Positions 1 through 11,429 are shown, numbered from the stretch's first letter. The stretch is 64,000 bases of DNA from Lycium barbarum (GCF_019175385.1 NC_083337.1:18957885-19021884), one strand, 5' to 3'. Numbers and translations are program-made. The notes: generated by a model not told the origin, from the letters alone.

Positions 1-250
1 GGCTACAACTTTTATCAAGGAAGTTTTCCCAAATTCCAAATTAATAAAGGGGTTATGGTCGTTGGAAGTAAGACCTTCTATAAACTAACTTGCAAACATG
101 CCCCGTAGAGTGGCTTCCAACTTTTCTTTGCCCAAAGACATTTCTTATGACTTAATTGGTTTTCAAAACACTTCCTATAACCCTCATATTGGTTCCATTA
201 TATTATCATCTTATGAGTCAAACTTTCACCCGAAGCTACGAGGTGTTACA
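1..250 (-). mobile_element. Start of a Ty3/gypsy-type LTR (5' end fragment)
   Basis: Read on the minus strand, this stretch starts TGTAACACCTCGTAGCTTCG at position 250, the usual opening of Solanaceae gypsy LTRs. It abruptly replaces copia pol homology, which is readable up to position 251. The inference is that a gypsy LTR inserted into, or recombined with, the copia element. The other end and any TSD lie outside the window. No coding sequence was recognised here. Confidence 0.55.
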
Positions 251-1458
251 GCTGTGGTGTGCTACCGGCACATACACAGTACAACCAAAGATCCGGAGAT
301 GAGCAATATTTGGTTCATGACCAAATACAAATTGTGACGGGGAGTATTTATTATAATGAGTCAGTCTAAGACGAATAAAAGATGCTGCATTAAGATAGCA
401 TGACCCCAAACGGTAGTGGGCAACCGTATTTTTATAAGTAGTGGTCTTGCTATCAATTTTAGTCGTTTAATAACTGGCTCAGCAAGGCCATTTTGGGTAT
501 GAACATAAGCTACAGGATGTTCAACTTTTATCCCAATTGACAAACAATAATCATCAAAAGATTAAGACGTAAATTCTCCGGCATTATCGAGGCGTATAGC
601 CTTAATGGGATAATTGAAAAACTGTGCCCTTAAGCGTATTATTTGTGCCAATAATTTCGCAAACGCCAGGTTGCGAGATGATAGGAGGTACACATGAGAC
701 CATCTTGAAGATGCGTCTATTAGGACTATAAAATATCTGAATGACCCACAAGATGGATAAATAGGTCCACATATATTCCCATGTATACGCTCTAGAAAGG
801 TAGGGGATTCAATGTCAACTTTCATTGGTGATGGCTTAGCTATCAATTTACCCTGATAACAAGCGGCACATGAAAATTCACCACTTTCAAGAATCTTCAG
901 GTTCTTAAGAGGATGCCCATTTGAATTTTCAATAATTCGTCTCATCGTTATTGATCCAGGGTGACCTATTCGGTCATGCCAAAGCACAAAAGTACTTGAG
1001 TCATTAAACTTCTGGTTTACGATCGAGTGTGCTTCAATTATACTAATTTCTGCACAATACAGGCCAAAAGACAAAGTTGGTAATTTCTCCAAAACACATT
1101 TCTGCCCGGAGATATTCTTTGTAATGACAAGATATTCATCATTTATTTCATTTAATGTCTCAACGTGATACCCATTATGGCGGATATCTTTGAAACTTAA
1201 CAAGTTTCTTGGGGATTTAGAAGAGAATAATGCATCTTTTATAACAAGTTTCGTCCCCTTAGGCAGAAATATATTAGCTCTTCCGAAGCCTTCAATCAAT
1301 TTCGAATTGCCAGAAATTGTACTAACATTTCCCCTTTTTCTAAGCAAGTGCGAAAAGCATTTCTGATCTTTGAATATGGCATGCGTTGTTTCACTATCAA
1401 TCACACAAATATCTTCATGATTGGTCATTGATCCAAATAAAATTTGAGGAATTTCCAT
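251..1458 (-). pseudogene. pol: copia pol: protease remnant, GAG-pre-integrase, integrase
   Basis: The first open part (1458-562, 298 residues) contains a degenerate protease active-site region (IDSETT, residues 20-25), the integrase HHCC zinc domain (H161, H166, C197, C200) and part of the catalytic core. The position that is normally the first catalytic Asp in HGDICGP is Asn here (N228). The second Asp (D291 in RLDNAGEF) is kept. A stop at 562-564 follows in the same frame. Integrase then continues at 543-361 with the NGLAE motif carrying the third catalytic residue, and decayed homology runs to position 251. Integrase would insert cDNA into the genome; the stop and the D-to-N change argue against activity. 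Confidence 0.88.
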
Positions 1459-1597
1459 ATATTCTTCAAAATGAAAGAATAGACAAAGTGAATATTAAAG
1501 TAGATATTATTATTAAACAAGCATTACACAAACTTTATTTACGTAACTATGGAAACATAACTATTATAGCTAATAGTAACAACATGGATGGAAATAT

Positions 1598-2604
1598 CTA
1601 AACTATTACAGATCCATCACCGATCAGATGATCTATTTTTCCTTCAGGGAGTTCAAAAAAATCTGCCACATCTAGATGTATGAGCTCAACATTATCTTCA
1701 AAAATGAAATTTTCTTCGACATTCTTTTCTGCCTTTTTGAGGGAGGCTTGATACAACTCAGCTAGGTGCTTTGGCATACGACAGGTACGTGACCAGTGCC
1801 CCTTTCCTCCACACCGGAAGCATTTATTTTCTGAATTTTTCTTTTGCACAGCTTCATGCTTTTCATCCTTCTTTTTACACTGCTGGTGGTGAAGGGTATT
1901 ATTTGGTGCAAGACGAGAATCATGATTAAAATTTCTTCCTCGACCATGGCCATGACCACGACTGGGGCAACGACCTCTTCTAAACCTAGAATGGTGAAAA
2001 TTTGCCTCATTCACTTCAAGGAATGGGATAGTACCAGTAGCTCGGCTTTCATGATTTTTCATTAATAATTCATTATGTTGTTCAGTCACTAGAAGATGAG
2101 AGATTAGTTCAGAATATTTCTTAAACCTCATCTCTCGGTATTGTTGCTGCAGGAGCATACTCGAGGCAAGAAAAGTGGAGAACATTTTCTCCAATATATC
2201 ATGATCAGTGATATTTTCACTACATAATTTTAACTGAGAAATAATTTTAAACATGACGGAATTATACGCACAGATAGATTTAAAATCTTGCAGCCTCAAA
2301 TGGATCCAATTAAAGCGTGCTTATGGAAGCACAACCATCTTCGGGTGGTCATATCTATCTTTCAAATTATCAGCATAAGAGGATCTTTAACAATGAGATA
2401 TTCCATTTTCAAGCTCTCATCAAGGTGATGGAGGAGGAATATCATTGCCTTGGCACGGTCTTGATTCGATGCCTGATTTTTATCTTTGATGGTGTCTGCC
2501 AGACCCATTGCATCAAGATGAATTTTGGCATCAAGAACCCAAGACAGGTAGCTTTTTCCAGATATATCTAAGGCAACAAATTCACGTTTAGAAAGATTTT
2601 CCAT
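1598..2604 (-). pseudogene. gag: copia gag (nucleocapsid), frameshifted
   Basis: The N-terminal part (2604-2362) begins MENLSKREF and matches copia gag starts. It runs out of frame near 2362, and a second open segment (2299-1598, 233 residues) continues the same gag. Homology between 2362 and 2299 is readable in another frame, so small indels and a stop broke the gene. The second segment has a polar/arginine-glycine stretch at residues 105-122 and a perfect CCHC zinc knuckle (C160, C163, H168, C173; CX2CX4HX4C), the RNA-binding signature of retroviral-type nucleocapsids. Gag would form virus-like particles and package RNA, but this copy cannot be expressed intact. Confidence 0.88.
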
Positions 2605-2664
2605 TAATTAAGAAAAAGAAAGTCAATACCTTCGAGGCTTTCAAAGTACTTGCTCGAGATGGCA

Positions 2665-2683
2665 GAGTGTCGTGTTGATAACG
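2665..2683 (-). other. Primer binding site of the copia remnant
   Basis: Directly after the LTR end the minus strand reads CGTTATCAACACGACACTC. Many plant copia elements have a closely similar TTATCAGCACGA sequence at this place. I think it pairs with an internal part of initiator-Met tRNA, as in Drosophila copia, but I could not check this against a tRNA sequence. Confidence 0.5.
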
Positions 2684-2914
2684 TGTTATGAAATAAAACT
2701 ATAAAGTAAATACACAGAAGAAATAGATAGAGAGAGATAAGATTGTATTGCTTATGTTATCTGTTACAAAACATATGGCCTCATATTTATAGTGAGAAGC
2801 CAACGTATTGGCTAAGTTTATAACGTGTTGGCCAAGGTACTAACTTGGTGGCCAAGACTAAATAGTCAACTTGGTCCCCAAGTTATACTAAAGGATACAC
2901 ATACAATATTTACA
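2684..2914 (-). repeat. 5' LTR of the copia remnant
   Basis: The segment is about 231 bp and bounded on the plus strand by TGTTATG and TTTACA, i.e. TG...CA on both readings. A TATA-like box sits at 2784-2791 on the minus strand, and the PBS abuts its inner end. The sequence has the repeated word TTGG(C)CAA(G) around 2810-2880. No second LTR is present, so the age cannot be read from LTR divergence. Confidence 0.75.
2784..2791 (-). promoter_or_regulatory. TATA box of the copia LTR
   Basis: The minus strand reads TATAAATA in a CACTATAAATATGAGG context, inside the LTR and about 100 bp upstream of the LTR/PBS junction. This is the expected place for the U3 core promoter. Function is inferred from position only. 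Confidence 0.5.
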
Positions 2915-2966
2915 ATAAATCTGAGAATTTGAGCGAGAGAAAATAGAGTTTTTTTTTTCAATTTTC

Positions 2967-2997
<31 letters not shown>

Positions 2998-3270
2998 GTA
3001 AAGAAGTACTGTGAAAGATATACGGCGTCATTTATTGGACGACTAGTAATTGCTCATAATCACGTGAAGTACTAGGAGCGAAAGGAAAATGCCGAGAAAA
3101 AGCCTAAAATAGTCCCTTAAGTTTGGGTTTTGACTCATTTCAGTCCTTTATGTATTACATGGTGTACTAACAATCCTTTAATAACTATGTAAGATTGGTC
3201 CACATATAATCCTAACCAACTTTTTCCGTGTAACTCTAGGGATCGTTTGGTAGAATGTATTAGAGAAAAT
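2915..3270. other. Non-coding AT-rich stretch with a T tract
   Basis: No gene seen. A T-rich tract occupies about 2947-2998. Positions 3240-3270 (GATCGTTTGGTAGAATGTATTAG) resemble the end of a common Solanaceae Tourist-like MITE, but only about 30 bp are recognisable. The rest is unclassified. Confidence 0.5.
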
Positions 3271-3647
3271 AATATTTTTTTTATCCTAATTTATGTGATA
3301 CACTCTCCTTAAAAAGAATGATACATTTATATAGTTAGAAATAATTTAACTTAAAATCTCCCTTTACCTTTAATGAAATGATTTACAACCACACAAATAT
3401 CTATGACTTGTTTTAGACCAGAAGTTTCAAAGGTCTTACTTTCTTTTCTAAATTTTATATCTAGTCAAACTATATCACATAAATAGCGTAAGGATCTAGT
3501 AGCTCAGTTGGTTGGCTACCTCAATTTTAACCCTGTTGGCAAGGGTTCGAATCCCCACGTTGTAATCCCCTCCCCCATTTCCCCTACCCCCTATGTAATA
3601 AAAATTTTAATTTCTTTTTTAAATCACATAAACGGGGACGGAGGGAG
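3271..3647. mobile_element. Stowaway-like MITE, split by a SINE
   Basis: The right end reads GGGACGGAGGGAG, the reverse complement of the CTCCCTCCGTCCC terminal motif familiar from plant Stowaway-type MITEs. The left end is decayed but continues TAATTTATGTGATACACTC, as in those elements. Two internal parts (3283-3473 and 3633-3647) join into one element when the SINE and one TSD copy are removed. No transposase is encoded; such elements depend on Tc1/mariner transposases. The family assignment is from memory of the motif. Confidence 0.65.
3484..3622 (+). mobile_element. tRNA-derived SINE inserted in the MITE
   Basis: An RNA polymerase III A box (TAGCTCAGTTGG, 3500-3511) and B box (GGGTTCGAATCC, 3543-3554) are spaced as in a tRNA gene. 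They are followed by a non-tRNA body and an A/T-rich tail. A perfect 10-bp TSD, ATCACATAAA, lies at 3474-3483 and 3623-3632. The anticodon arm region does not fold as a tRNA, and the tail plus TSD show retroposition. It resembles Solanaceae SINEs (SolS type). Its internal pol III promoter may still be recognisable to the transcription machinery. Confidence 0.8.
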
Positions 3648-4289
3648 TTAACTCTTTGCGTCTAATACCCTACATGACATTTTTAAGATAATAAAATTCA
3701 TAGGACATTTTGATATATTATATACATCGTTAGTTTAACACCACAAAAGTTTTCTTTAAAATACACACCCCTCATGAAAATTAAAAAGATATTAATTAAA
3801 GAGTATTTTGTCAATATAACCTTTTTCGTTCTTCTCAAACTTTTCTCAAAACAAGAGAGTATTTTTGGAAGACCCATGAAAGAGAAGACTAATTTTGAAA
3901 AGAATAATAATAATAATATATCTTTGAATTTTGAAAAATTCATTAAACCATAAAAGAAGTGCCAGAAATTCATTTATATTAAAATATTGGAGGGATTATG
4001 TTTGAAGAAAAGCAATTCATTTATATTCACTTAATAAGTTCTTTTTTAAGTATTTTAAAAAGAAAGTATGTTTGGCCAATGCCTAAAAATACTTTTGAAT
4101 GTCAAATTACGAAAAAGACCATACTATAATTTATTTTAAAATTATTATTATTCAATCAGATAAATGATTTTAAATACTTTTTATGGAAGATCTTAATTAA
4201 CTTTTTATTTTATTTAATTAGGAACATATGGAGTAAAATATTGAAATAGAAAAGCATACGCAGAAACATCATATCCTGGCAGCAGAAAA
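3648..4289. other. Unclassified AT-rich DNA
   Basis: No gene, RNA or clear element end was found. Around 3665-3760 there is wording similar to degraded Solanaceae MITEs (for example GACATTTTGATATATTATATAC). The remainder is AT-rich and unrecognised. Confidence 0.4.
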
Positions 4290-4689
4290 TGTTAAGGTTT
4301 TCCCTGAATTTCCAACCTTATTTGGATTCTTCGATAGTTGTATTTTGCTCCGAACATGTTTTCTTGGTAAAAAGGAACTCTTCTATATGTATCCTTTTCT
4401 TGGAGGAGAAGTTTTACACTTCTATAAATAGAGATATATTCTTCTCATTCAACAATACAATAGCAACCACAATGTAGTCCTTTAGAGTTAAAGAGTCTTG
4501 TTTAGGGGGAGATTTTCTCGTAATATTTTTTATGCTTTTTTAGTAGTATTCTCATGTGTAGGCCAATTGGTCAAAATCATATTAAATTTATTATGCATAT
4601 TTTAGCATAGTCTCTTTTGTTTTTGATTTACCATTTAAGGTTTGCAATTATTAGCTTCCGCATAACGCCTTGTAATTTTGATCCCAACA
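4290..4689 (+). mobile_element. Copia-type 5' LTR, about 400 bp
   Basis: The segment starts TGTTAAGG and ends GATCCCAACA. It is followed after 2 bp by TGGTATCAGCGCC, the standard initiator-Met tRNA PBS of plant retrotransposons with one change (consensus TGGTATCAGAGC). A TATA box (TATAAATA, 4423-4430) sits in the middle. The matching 3' LTR is not in the window, and no coding domain follows before gypsy LTR A interrupts at 4852. The element is therefore truncated, or its remainder beyond 37811 is not recognisable. Confidence 0.72.
4423..4430 (+). promoter_or_regulatory. TATA box of the 4290-4689 LTR
   Basis: TATAAATA in the context TTCTATAAATAGAGATAT, about 135 bp from the LTR start. It is the only good TATA in the LTR; function is inferred. 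Confidence 0.55.
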
Positions 4690-4691
4690 AG

Positions 4692-4704
4692 TGGTATCAG
4701 CGCC
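4692..4704 (+). other. Initiator-Met-type PBS
   Basis: TGGTATCAGCGCC lies 2 bp after the LTR end. The first nine bases match the complement of the 3' end of plant initiator-Met tRNA. The following leader (4705-4851) has no recognised coding sequence. Confidence 0.75.
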
Positions 4705-5068
4705 AATGGTTCAACGAGGTTGAAGACAAATTCAAGGTGAATCAGTTCAAACTGCAACCAACTTGACGATAATGAAGATTTTTATCCAAAAAAAAAAAGA
4801 TATCTGAAGTACTACATGTGGAGACAATTTTCAATCATATTTTCAACAATCCTGCTTATTACACCTCGTAGTTTGATATGTTAAGAACCGTCATATGTTA
4901 GTTGCCCTAGTCTTGGACACTGGGCTGTCTCTGAGGTTATTCGAGGTTGGACATGCCTATGTTATGTTTATAAGGGTTTAGTTAATGTTTGGTAAGTTAT
5001 GGAAGAATTAGAGAATAAGTGAATTGAAGAGAATACGTTTTGGCAAGTTTTGTTCTGAAATTATTTTA

Positions 5069-5171
5069 TACGGACCATATTTTTAGGATACGGACCGTAT
5101 CTTGAAATACTGGCCGTATTTAAGAATCTAAAAATTTGATAGAGAATGCAGATTTTGAGCACGGACCGTAT
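5069..5171. repeat. Repeated palindromic ACGGACCGT words in the U3 of LTR A
   Basis: Variants of ATACGGACCGTAT occur at 5069-5080, 5089-5100, 5108-5119 and 5160-5171, just upstream of the TATA box at 5199. The word is a near-perfect inverted repeat (ACGG/CCGT). The same word occurs in the related LTR G at 48195-48205. The position suggests U3 protein-binding sites; this is not shown. Confidence 0.6.
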
Positions 5172-6096
5172 CTTTATGGCGGTGGACTTTGCTGATTTTA
5201 TATATTACGACCTCCCTTCATTTTTAAGTCATTTTAACACAACCCCAAGTTCATATAAGCTCTAAAAACTTCTTCCATCATATTCAATGACTTCCCCAAG
5301 AAAAAATCAAGGATCAAAGTGAGAATCAAGTGCCGAGGGTTTTCAAAATCTTGTTAAAGCTTGTCTCTTCTTCTTGTAGGAGGTTTGGAGGATACTTCAA
5401 GGTGAAGTGATATTGGAATTGAAGTGTTATTGAGTTCTTAAGGTAAGATTTCATCTTATTTCTATGTTTATGAGTTTATGTCATAGTTATGTTAAGGTTT
5501 GAGAGAAAGAAATTGGAGGAAAAGTTCAAACATGAACTTGATTTTATTTGAGTTGTACTTGAGCAATGATTGTTAGGCTGTTTTGAGCAAAATCTTGCTA
5601 TGGGGAATATGTAACGACCCGTTTGGTCGTTATTGCATCTCCAACATTTTTTACCCTTTCCCGAGCTTGGTTAGCTCGCTTTTGCCTCGAGGGGACTGTT
5701 GACATGCTTCCCGAGGTTTTCAGAGTTTATTTGGGTGACTTTTTGTGAAGTTTGCGGCTTTAAGCGAAAAAGAGTTGACTCAAAATTGACTTTTCTGTAA
5801 ATGGGACTTTTTCGAAAATCTGTCGATTCTGAGAGTTCCGGATGGTCGTTTAGAACTTGTGCGTATATCTAGTTCGGTTCCCAATGCACTTGGATGCATT
5901 TTAGGACTTGGGTTAGGAAGTTGGTTATGAGGTATCGGGGGTTGACTTTGTCAACGAGATCTCCGACGAAAATTCTGAGGCACGAGTGCGTTCGTAGCGC
6001 GTTTTTATGTATATCTCCATATTTGGTTTGTGTCCAGGAGGTTCCAGGATGGTTCCGAGTGTCGATTCCAAGTTTGGAAGACACCAGAATTTATCT

Positions 6097-6188
6097 GGTG
6101 TCTGGTGGCCGCCATAGCGGTTGGGTGGCTGCCAAAGCGATCGGGTGACCGCCATAGCGATCGGTCGCAAAAGCGGTCGGGTGGCCGC
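6097..6188 (+). repeat. Short GC-rich tandem repeats in LTR B
   Basis: Four to five imperfect units of about 20 bp with the core GGCCGCCATAGCGGTCGGGT run right up to the insertion point of LTR C at 6188. A similar CCGCTGTAGCGG word is found in LTR K near 62900. The units are partly self-complementary. Confidence 0.65.
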
Positions 6189-9100
6189 TGTTATACCCTA
6201 TTTTAACCGGAGTCAAAATAGTTTATAACATTCCGGTAATTCCGGGGTTATTTAAAGTTAGGAGTCGCCACCTAATTATTTATGGTGAATTAGGGCACCT
6301 AAAGTTGATTAAAGTAATTATCTAAAGTTGATTTTTATTTTAAAGTCTACGAAACCAAATGATTCTAGGTACAGTTCGACTAATTAAAAGGGAAGGTATT
6401 AGGCATCCTTTAAATTCCATTAGTAATGGTTAACCGGCCGGACTTAGGTGAATTAATTAAAAGGCTAGTTGTACAGTTAAAAAATATAAATATGCGTAAG
6501 GGAATGGGTCATAACTAGAACAGTAGTGGTAAAAGAGATATTTAGTAAAGTAAAATGTAAAATAGTCATGGGAGGTGATACGAAGAGCTTAGGATTGAAT
6601 ACCAATTTTAATAATTAACTGACTTAGTTAGGTATAGAAAGAAAAATATGTCTGGCTGTTGGAGCTGTTAACGTCCCATAAAAAATGAAACAGAACAAAG
6701 TTTTGCAAAATATTACTTTTATACCTGCTCAAATGATGTGTTACGGACTTCCTCTTTTAAACTAACTAGGTGTTATGCTCCTATGTGACGAATATCCCAT
6801 CAATATCGAGAGTTAAATGACGCTAGATGATTAAATACAGTCTAATATCATAACGATCTGGTTTCAGCACACAAACACATCAATTAGCAAACGGAGAAAA
6901 GAAGAGAGGAAAAACGTAAGATGATAAACATGTTTTCTACTCAGTTCCCTGGAGATAGTAAACTGCCCGCAGGCTTCATTATTCGACGGATGTAAAGGAG
7001 GAAATAATGTCATGTTGGCTCCGTGCAGCATCGGCGTCGTTGAGTCTCAAGTGAAAATCTTCAGCTCCGGTAATCATGCAAACATTAAAAGAAGATTGGA
7101 TTAGAATAAGAGAAATGATTCTTAGCATGTTGCAAACAGATTCAGTAAGGAAAGGAAAAAAACGAGATCACATTTCATCTCTACTATGATTATAAGCGGT
7201 TCATACTCTATTCATATTTAAGATCAAGTTGTCAGTCATTTTAACAACATAACAATAAGGTATATAATACTTCATTTTATTAGAAGGTTACATAACTCAA
7301 AAGCATGTCATTAAACACCTCATTCTAAAAGAAGGTATGCAGCAGTGATACGATTGTAATAAGCGTGAATGTTCTACTTAAGTCAAACAATGTATTTCGG
7401 AGGTGCCACACCCTTATATGGAAATCACAACTATGATGTTCCCATGATAATGAAGTAAACCAGGCAAACACATATTTTACGGTCTAACTGTGATATATCA
7501 TTAGATTTAATGCAGTGCAGTAGATTTTAAGGGGCACACTACTCAATAAAAACACCACTTGCAGGTATCATGGGATTCGGGATGAAGATAACATGCACCA
7601 TATACTTAGAAGGAATAGAAGAACAGCCAGGGAAAGGGAAAGGGGTTAAACATGGCCTACTATGATTCTCAACTCCTTTCTAGGTGAGACACATGTAGCA
7701 TATTTGCATAGCATTTTCCACAAGATCATTTAGAAGTTTAGAAGCCAAGAAACTGGTTAATGGAACAAGATGTATGCATATTTAACACTGATGAAGATGA
7801 GACAAAGATCATATGCCATGATAGGTTCAAATCCTCAAAATTCGACATACGAATAATACTAGTAGGTATATAATGCAAGCAAGCTTGTCATAAGCCTTAA
7901 ACAACATGGTCAGATACTGCAGACATAAGAATCACACTTAGGCAATTGTAGGCATGTATTTTAATCATACAGGGCCTTCACAGGCTAAATTTTGGCTCAA
8001 CTAACCATAGAGAAACCAGAGTTTGTAGACAGATGATGAAAACAAGGAAAGATACAATGGATTAAAACCATTTCCTTATTTATTCCAGCACAAACAGAAC
8101 AATGGATTTTTGACACAAATTCCATTCAACAAACAAAAACTTACGGCTTCGACTTAAAAGAGTAAAATAACATTCATGTTCAATTTAATGGGCATTCGCA
8201 GTTCCGACAGACGTATGCCAAACGGATCGGATCAAAACAGTCCTCTATTTTCAAGTTGGGCGTATGATCGCTCGTGTTTGAATAAAGAGTAAGACCTAAA
8301 CTACCTAGACACAGAAGTCACGTATTCCTGGTGATAACACATATTCTTTACCTCAATAGTTTGACGATATGAGTCTGTTCCAACACCCTTTATACTAATA
8401 AACAAGGTACTGTTTGATCATAATTGAGAAAATATTTAAATCAACGTCTCCCCTATCAATATTTAGCCTAATCATATTTTAGCCAAAAAAACACTGGATT
8501 TCCGCTTTGTTCAGGTAGAAATCTAAACAAACAAGAAATACCATTTTAGACTACCGCGCGTTGAACCGAACTCTATTGAACAGAATATGTAAACACAGAG
8601 AGGCATGCGACACACATAAGGGACATTAGAGAATTGAATTAAACACAGAAAAATCACACCTGCAAACAAGGAATCATAAATACAAGTCAGAATTAGATCG
8701 AAACTAAAAATGGAAAAGGGGAGGGTTGCACCGACCTGTTTTGTGTACAGTGAATTGGGACGTCAAGGTCTCCGATCTACACTCGATCGAACTTCGCACA
8801 AATGGATTCAAAGATTTCTGTCGTGGCCAAAGTCCACCAAGACAGAATGTTTAAGCAGCCTTAAAGTTAGAATGGTAATCACACAAATGAAAGTCGTGAA
8901 ATGCTTGGATTTCTGGGTGGTTCTTGCTCTCCGAAAAAAATTCCCCCTTTGGCTGAGAACTTAAAGTCATTTTATAGGTGGAAGAAAGTGCTAGGGTTTC
9001 TGTTTGGGCGGGATTTGAAGTTGAAATCCTTTCAAATCCGAACGTCAGATTTTGTACAAAATTGTTTGTTTGTGATCCTCTTCCGTGACCTTCTGAAAAG

Positions 9101-9904
9101 CAACAGATTTCATGGAAATGGAAAGGCACGGTCTGAGTTGGAGAGAAAAGCTTGGTTTCTCGCTTAAAATAGGAGAAGCGAGTAGCGTTGCACGAAAATG
9201 GTGGCACAGATCTGAGATAGTGAAAGAGGGTTTGTTGCTTGGCTAGAAATGGCAAGGGAAAGAAAGAGAAGAGAGCAGAGGGGTATGGGAAAACTTATTC
9301 AAAAATGGAGAAGACCAAAGCTCATTTCGGGTCACATTTTTGACAAGTTCTGAAAAAAGGAAATGGAGAAGGAGAGAGATGACATGGAAGAGAGATGAGG
9401 CAAAAATGGTGCGGCTGGTTGAAGAGGAGAGAGAGAGAGAGAGTAGGTTTCAACCGATGGAGATTTTTAAGGATAAGTGGGCCTGGTCATTAATTTCGGT
9501 TGGGCTGGTCTGTTGGGTAGTGAAATGGGTAATGGGCTGGTCCGTTTGGGCCATTAATTGGCTGAAACATGTTGATCTTTTCTCCTCTATTTTAATTATT
9601 CTTTGGGCTTCTAATTTAATAACTAGTACTATATATACTATGTGAAGACAATTAATAATTAATATGTAGAAAAATAAGGATTTAACAAAGTGTTGTCTTG
9701 TAATTAATTTAACGAGTACAAATCCTAAAATGAAACGATGACGAACCATTTAAAATTTGTAATAAAGTAATACTAGTAATGTTGAAAATGAAAGTAATGA
9801 TATTAATAGTAGTAGAAATAGAACAAAATATTTAGCCTGTTAATAAATTTATAAACCCAAGGAAATAAATTGGAATAAAGGAGGGACACAATTGGGTGTC
9901 AACA
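6189..9904 (-). mobile_element. Ogre/Tat-like solo LTR C, 3.7 kb
   Basis: On the minus strand it starts TGTTGACACCCAATTGTG at 9904 and ends GTTAAAATAGGGTATAACA at 6189. These termini parallel those of element H (TGTTGACACC... and ...GTTAAAATGGGGTGCAACA). The TSD is GCCGC (6184-6188) and GCCAC (9905-9909), one transition apart. Only one LTR copy, no PBS/PPT pair and no coding region are seen, so this is a long solo LTR. It has a CT-rich minus-strand tract near 9340-9450 that looks like a 5' leader, and the conserved GGCGACTC word at 6262-6270. Confidence 0.8.
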
Positions 9905-11429
9905 GCCACAACAACGGCTGATGGGCATAATCTGCTATTTTTAAGTTTTAAAAGCCCCAACCTTAAGTCATTATTTCATTCTCATATCTCTAAGCTTGGG
10001 AGGCGATTTTGAGAGGGTTTCCACTAGTTCTTCACAAAGGTAACATCCTTGACCTTAGAATCATCTATTCACTTCTCTTAACCATTAATCTATGCTAAAA
10101 TTCTTCCTAAGAGTATGAAGGCTAAGTAGGTTTTGGGGTTTTCTTCTATAATGAACTTGTGGTTATAAAACCTTGATTTGCTGGTGGCTTTAGCTTGGGT
10201 AAGAATGGAATTGATGGATAATAGCTATAGTAACTTGAATCTTCCATTTCTAAGGCTTAATTTATGAATTAAAGGCTAGGGTTTATACCCAAATTTGGGG
10301 ATTTTCTATATAATCCAAATTTTGAGTAATTGTTAACTAAATTAGTTGATTATTAATGGGAATTGAACATCTAGAACACTAATTCCACGGTGAGAGCTTT
10401 AGATTATTATTTTTACTTTATTAGTTTATGAACCCTAGTTTATGGGTTGGAATTTGGGGATTTAATAAGAGTTAAGTTTACTAAATAGCTTCTTCTTGTT
10501 TCTAATTTCGCATTCGAATATGGTAGACTTTGATTATCTTGAGGCTCAACGTAAAGGAAGGGCACAAGTTTGACTCGAGATTGCTGGTCGGCCTGCCAGG
10601 TAGGTTACGGCTTACCTTTGTGGTGAGTCTTCGACTAGCGAAGCATATATTTAGATAATATTGTCGGAGATTCATATAAACCTTTAGGTATGAAGTTTGG
10701 GTTGGATGTTGCCTTAGGGTTTGTTATTGCTTGTGACTTGTTTGATCGAGCTTGTGGCCTGTAGACTCTATAGGACCTTGTTTGGTATGTTGTGTATAAA
10801 TTGGTGGATTGTTTGTGAATTAGGAGTCAAACAAAAGGCCGAAATTTATTGATATTGATACTAGTGCTTAGTGTATGCCTTGTTATTGGTATAACAATCT
10901 TGGGATAGTTGATCCTTATTATTATGGAAATTGGAGATTCATTATGATTACTCTGTGGATCATTATTGATGATATTGGTGCGCTTTGTATGACACAGTTG
11001 TGTATCATTTGTGATATTGGTGCACTAAGTTTGGCGAACTTGATATTGTTCATGGATTGTACTTGCATGGTTTCATATTCATACTCATATTCATGTCATA
11101 TAGATTATTGAGTCATCATAGGCTTGTGACACGAGATGACAAGTTATGCTAGGCTGTGTGATACGGAATGACCGAAATGGAAATACTTATACTAAATTGT
11201 TAGGCTTTGTGATTGGTACTGATCATAGAAATGAGAAGGAAGCATTGATGACCATGATATTGTGAGACTTGATTATTAGTAGAATTGAGAGTTGTGACTC
11301 CATTGTGGTTTATCTTGTTGCCTTGATGATGATATTACTTGTGTGCCCCTGCGTGGCACGGTTGGTTGATATGATTCATTGATACTGTACTTGCATCATA
11401 TTTATACTGCATACATTATTGCATGGGAT

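Larger units (their letters stand above)
251..2914 (-). mobile_element. Truncated, decayed Ty1/copia retrotransposon
   Basis: On the minus strand the order is 5' LTR (2914-2684), PBS (2683-2665), gag (2604-1598), then pol with protease remnant, GAG-pre-integrase and integrase core (1458-251). This order is diagnostic of Ty1/copia, in which integrase precedes reverse transcriptase. The element ends inside integrase, where a gypsy LTR start replaces it, so reverse transcriptase, RNase H and the 3' LTR are missing. Frameshifts in gag, an in-frame stop in pol and a changed catalytic residue show that it is dead. Confidence 0.9.

Noticed and set aside
2947..2998. Poly-A tail of a non-LTR retrotransposon (T tract on the plus strand)
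   Set aside because: No reverse transcriptase, endonuclease or TSD is visible next to it; it may be a simple T-rich run beside the copia LTR.
3490..3575. Functional tRNA gene
   Set aside because: A and B boxes are present, but the acceptor and anticodon stems do not form. A T/A-rich tail and a 10-bp TSD identify a SINE.
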